Positions 63,451 through 64,000 of a stretch of 64,000 nucleotides of DNA are shown in pieces (the first letter of the stretch is position 1; every line of letters begins with the position of its first letter). Under the pieces are notes generated by a model. The model saw only the letters and a program-made list of their open reading frames with translations. It was not told where the DNA came from and searched no databases. The translations under genes and the position numbers were made by a program. The stretch is from Rhynchopus euleeides. Lineage: Eukaryota > Euglenozoa > Diplonemea > Diplonemida > Diplonemidae. The DNA lies in contig OY723237.1 of assembly GCA_963210315.1 (NCBI GenBank), positions 248,001-312,000 on the forward strand, given 5' to 3'.

Positions 63451-64000
63451 ACATGCCTGGGGGGGGGGGGGGGGGTCAAAATTGGACCCGGACATCCGGA
63501 CACCCGGATTTCCGGTCCGGATATGTCCGCCCTGTCCTCCCTGAAATCGCCTAAGGGGCCGGGGGAAATCCAGGAAATTCGGGAAATCCAGGAATATGAA
63601 GAATCCTCCTTACAGGGGGGGGTCAAATAAACGTACTTAGTTGAATAGTAGTACTTAGCCGAATAGTAGTACTTATTTTTTTGGGGCTCTGGGGCACGTT
63701 GGGCCGTTGAATAGTAGTACTTACTTTTCACCCTTTTTTTTTGGGGAAATTTTTCGTTTTTTTTGAGATTTTCTTTTTGGAGACACACAAATCTGCAAAC
63801 TTTGGGGCAAGGAATGGGGACAACGGGGTCTATTGGTGCCACTTAGGGGAACCAGGGTGCACGGGGTCCGTAGAGGGGGGAAGTGACCTACGCTCAAAGA
63901 TATGTCGTGACGAAGGGAATCGGGGCATCCCCCCTCAGACACATACGGACGGGAAACCAGCGAACCCGCAAACTCCTGCGGTCCAGAGGCATCAGAACCA
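63451..64000. other. No gene recognised
   Basis: G run at 63459-63475. 63635-63725 has three copies of TTGAATAGTAGTACTTA or CCGAATAGTAGTACTTA. The remainder has no recognisable feature. Confidence 0.5.

Overview
The window is nuclear DNA of a eukaryote, most likely a single-celled protist or alga. Signs of this are spliceosomal GT-AG introns of about 120-380 bp with GTATG-like donors, eukaryotic tRNA genes with internal promoters, a triple cold-shock-domain protein, an ankyrin-kinase-PARP protein, and many eukaryotic transposon types. No sequence fixes the species. Genes are sparse and separated by repeats, long G runs and nested mobile elements.

Layout. 1-8015 is the tail of one copy, and 8016-23196 a whole second copy, of a tandem duplication with a unit of about 9.35 kb. 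Each copy carries a 66-bp satellite array of about 3 kb, a two-exon gene for a triple cold-shock-domain RNA-binding protein (4124-5418 and 13472-14766, both minus strand), and a pair of abutting TA-flanked MITEs. The second copy alone has taken up new insertions. One is a rearranged retroelement fragment (16427-17441). The other is a 4.8-kb TTAA-flanked, piggyBac-like element (17473-22284) that itself holds a split-direct-repeat retroelement with a broken RT/RNase H gene (19473-22144). The first copy keeps the empty sites. 23.2-31 kb is repeat-rich, with a 444-bp hAT-type MITE and decayed coding pieces. 31.1-32.4 kb has an unidentified 434-aa ORF. 32.8-35.7 kb holds three more inverted-repeat elements.

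36.1-47.7 kb is a minus-strand gene cluster. It holds a frameshifted gene of about 810 aa with a PDZ-like C-terminus, an apparently intact seven-exon gene for a 1139-aa ankyrin-kinase-PARP protein (39465-44076), a WD40 remnant, and a disrupted ankyrin paralogue. 48.8-50 kb is a long inverted repeat with a 28-G run. 50.9-55.5 kb is a complete hAT transposon with an uninterrupted transposase ORF, 8-bp target duplications and a possible ubiquitin-protease-like N-terminal domain. 57.0-59.3 kb is a six-unit 379-bp tandem repeat. 59.5-60.1 kb has two small candidate genes. 61.0-62.4 kb is a 0.62-kb duplication interrupted by a closely spaced tRNA-Leu/tRNA-Glu pair. The right end is packed with short palindromic motif clusters.

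The genes do not form one pathway. The strongest biology is the ankyrin-kinase-PARP fusion, which joins protein-binding repeats, phosphorylation and ADP-ribosylation in one polypeptide. The second theme is the natural before-and-after record of transposition kept by paired empty and filled sites.
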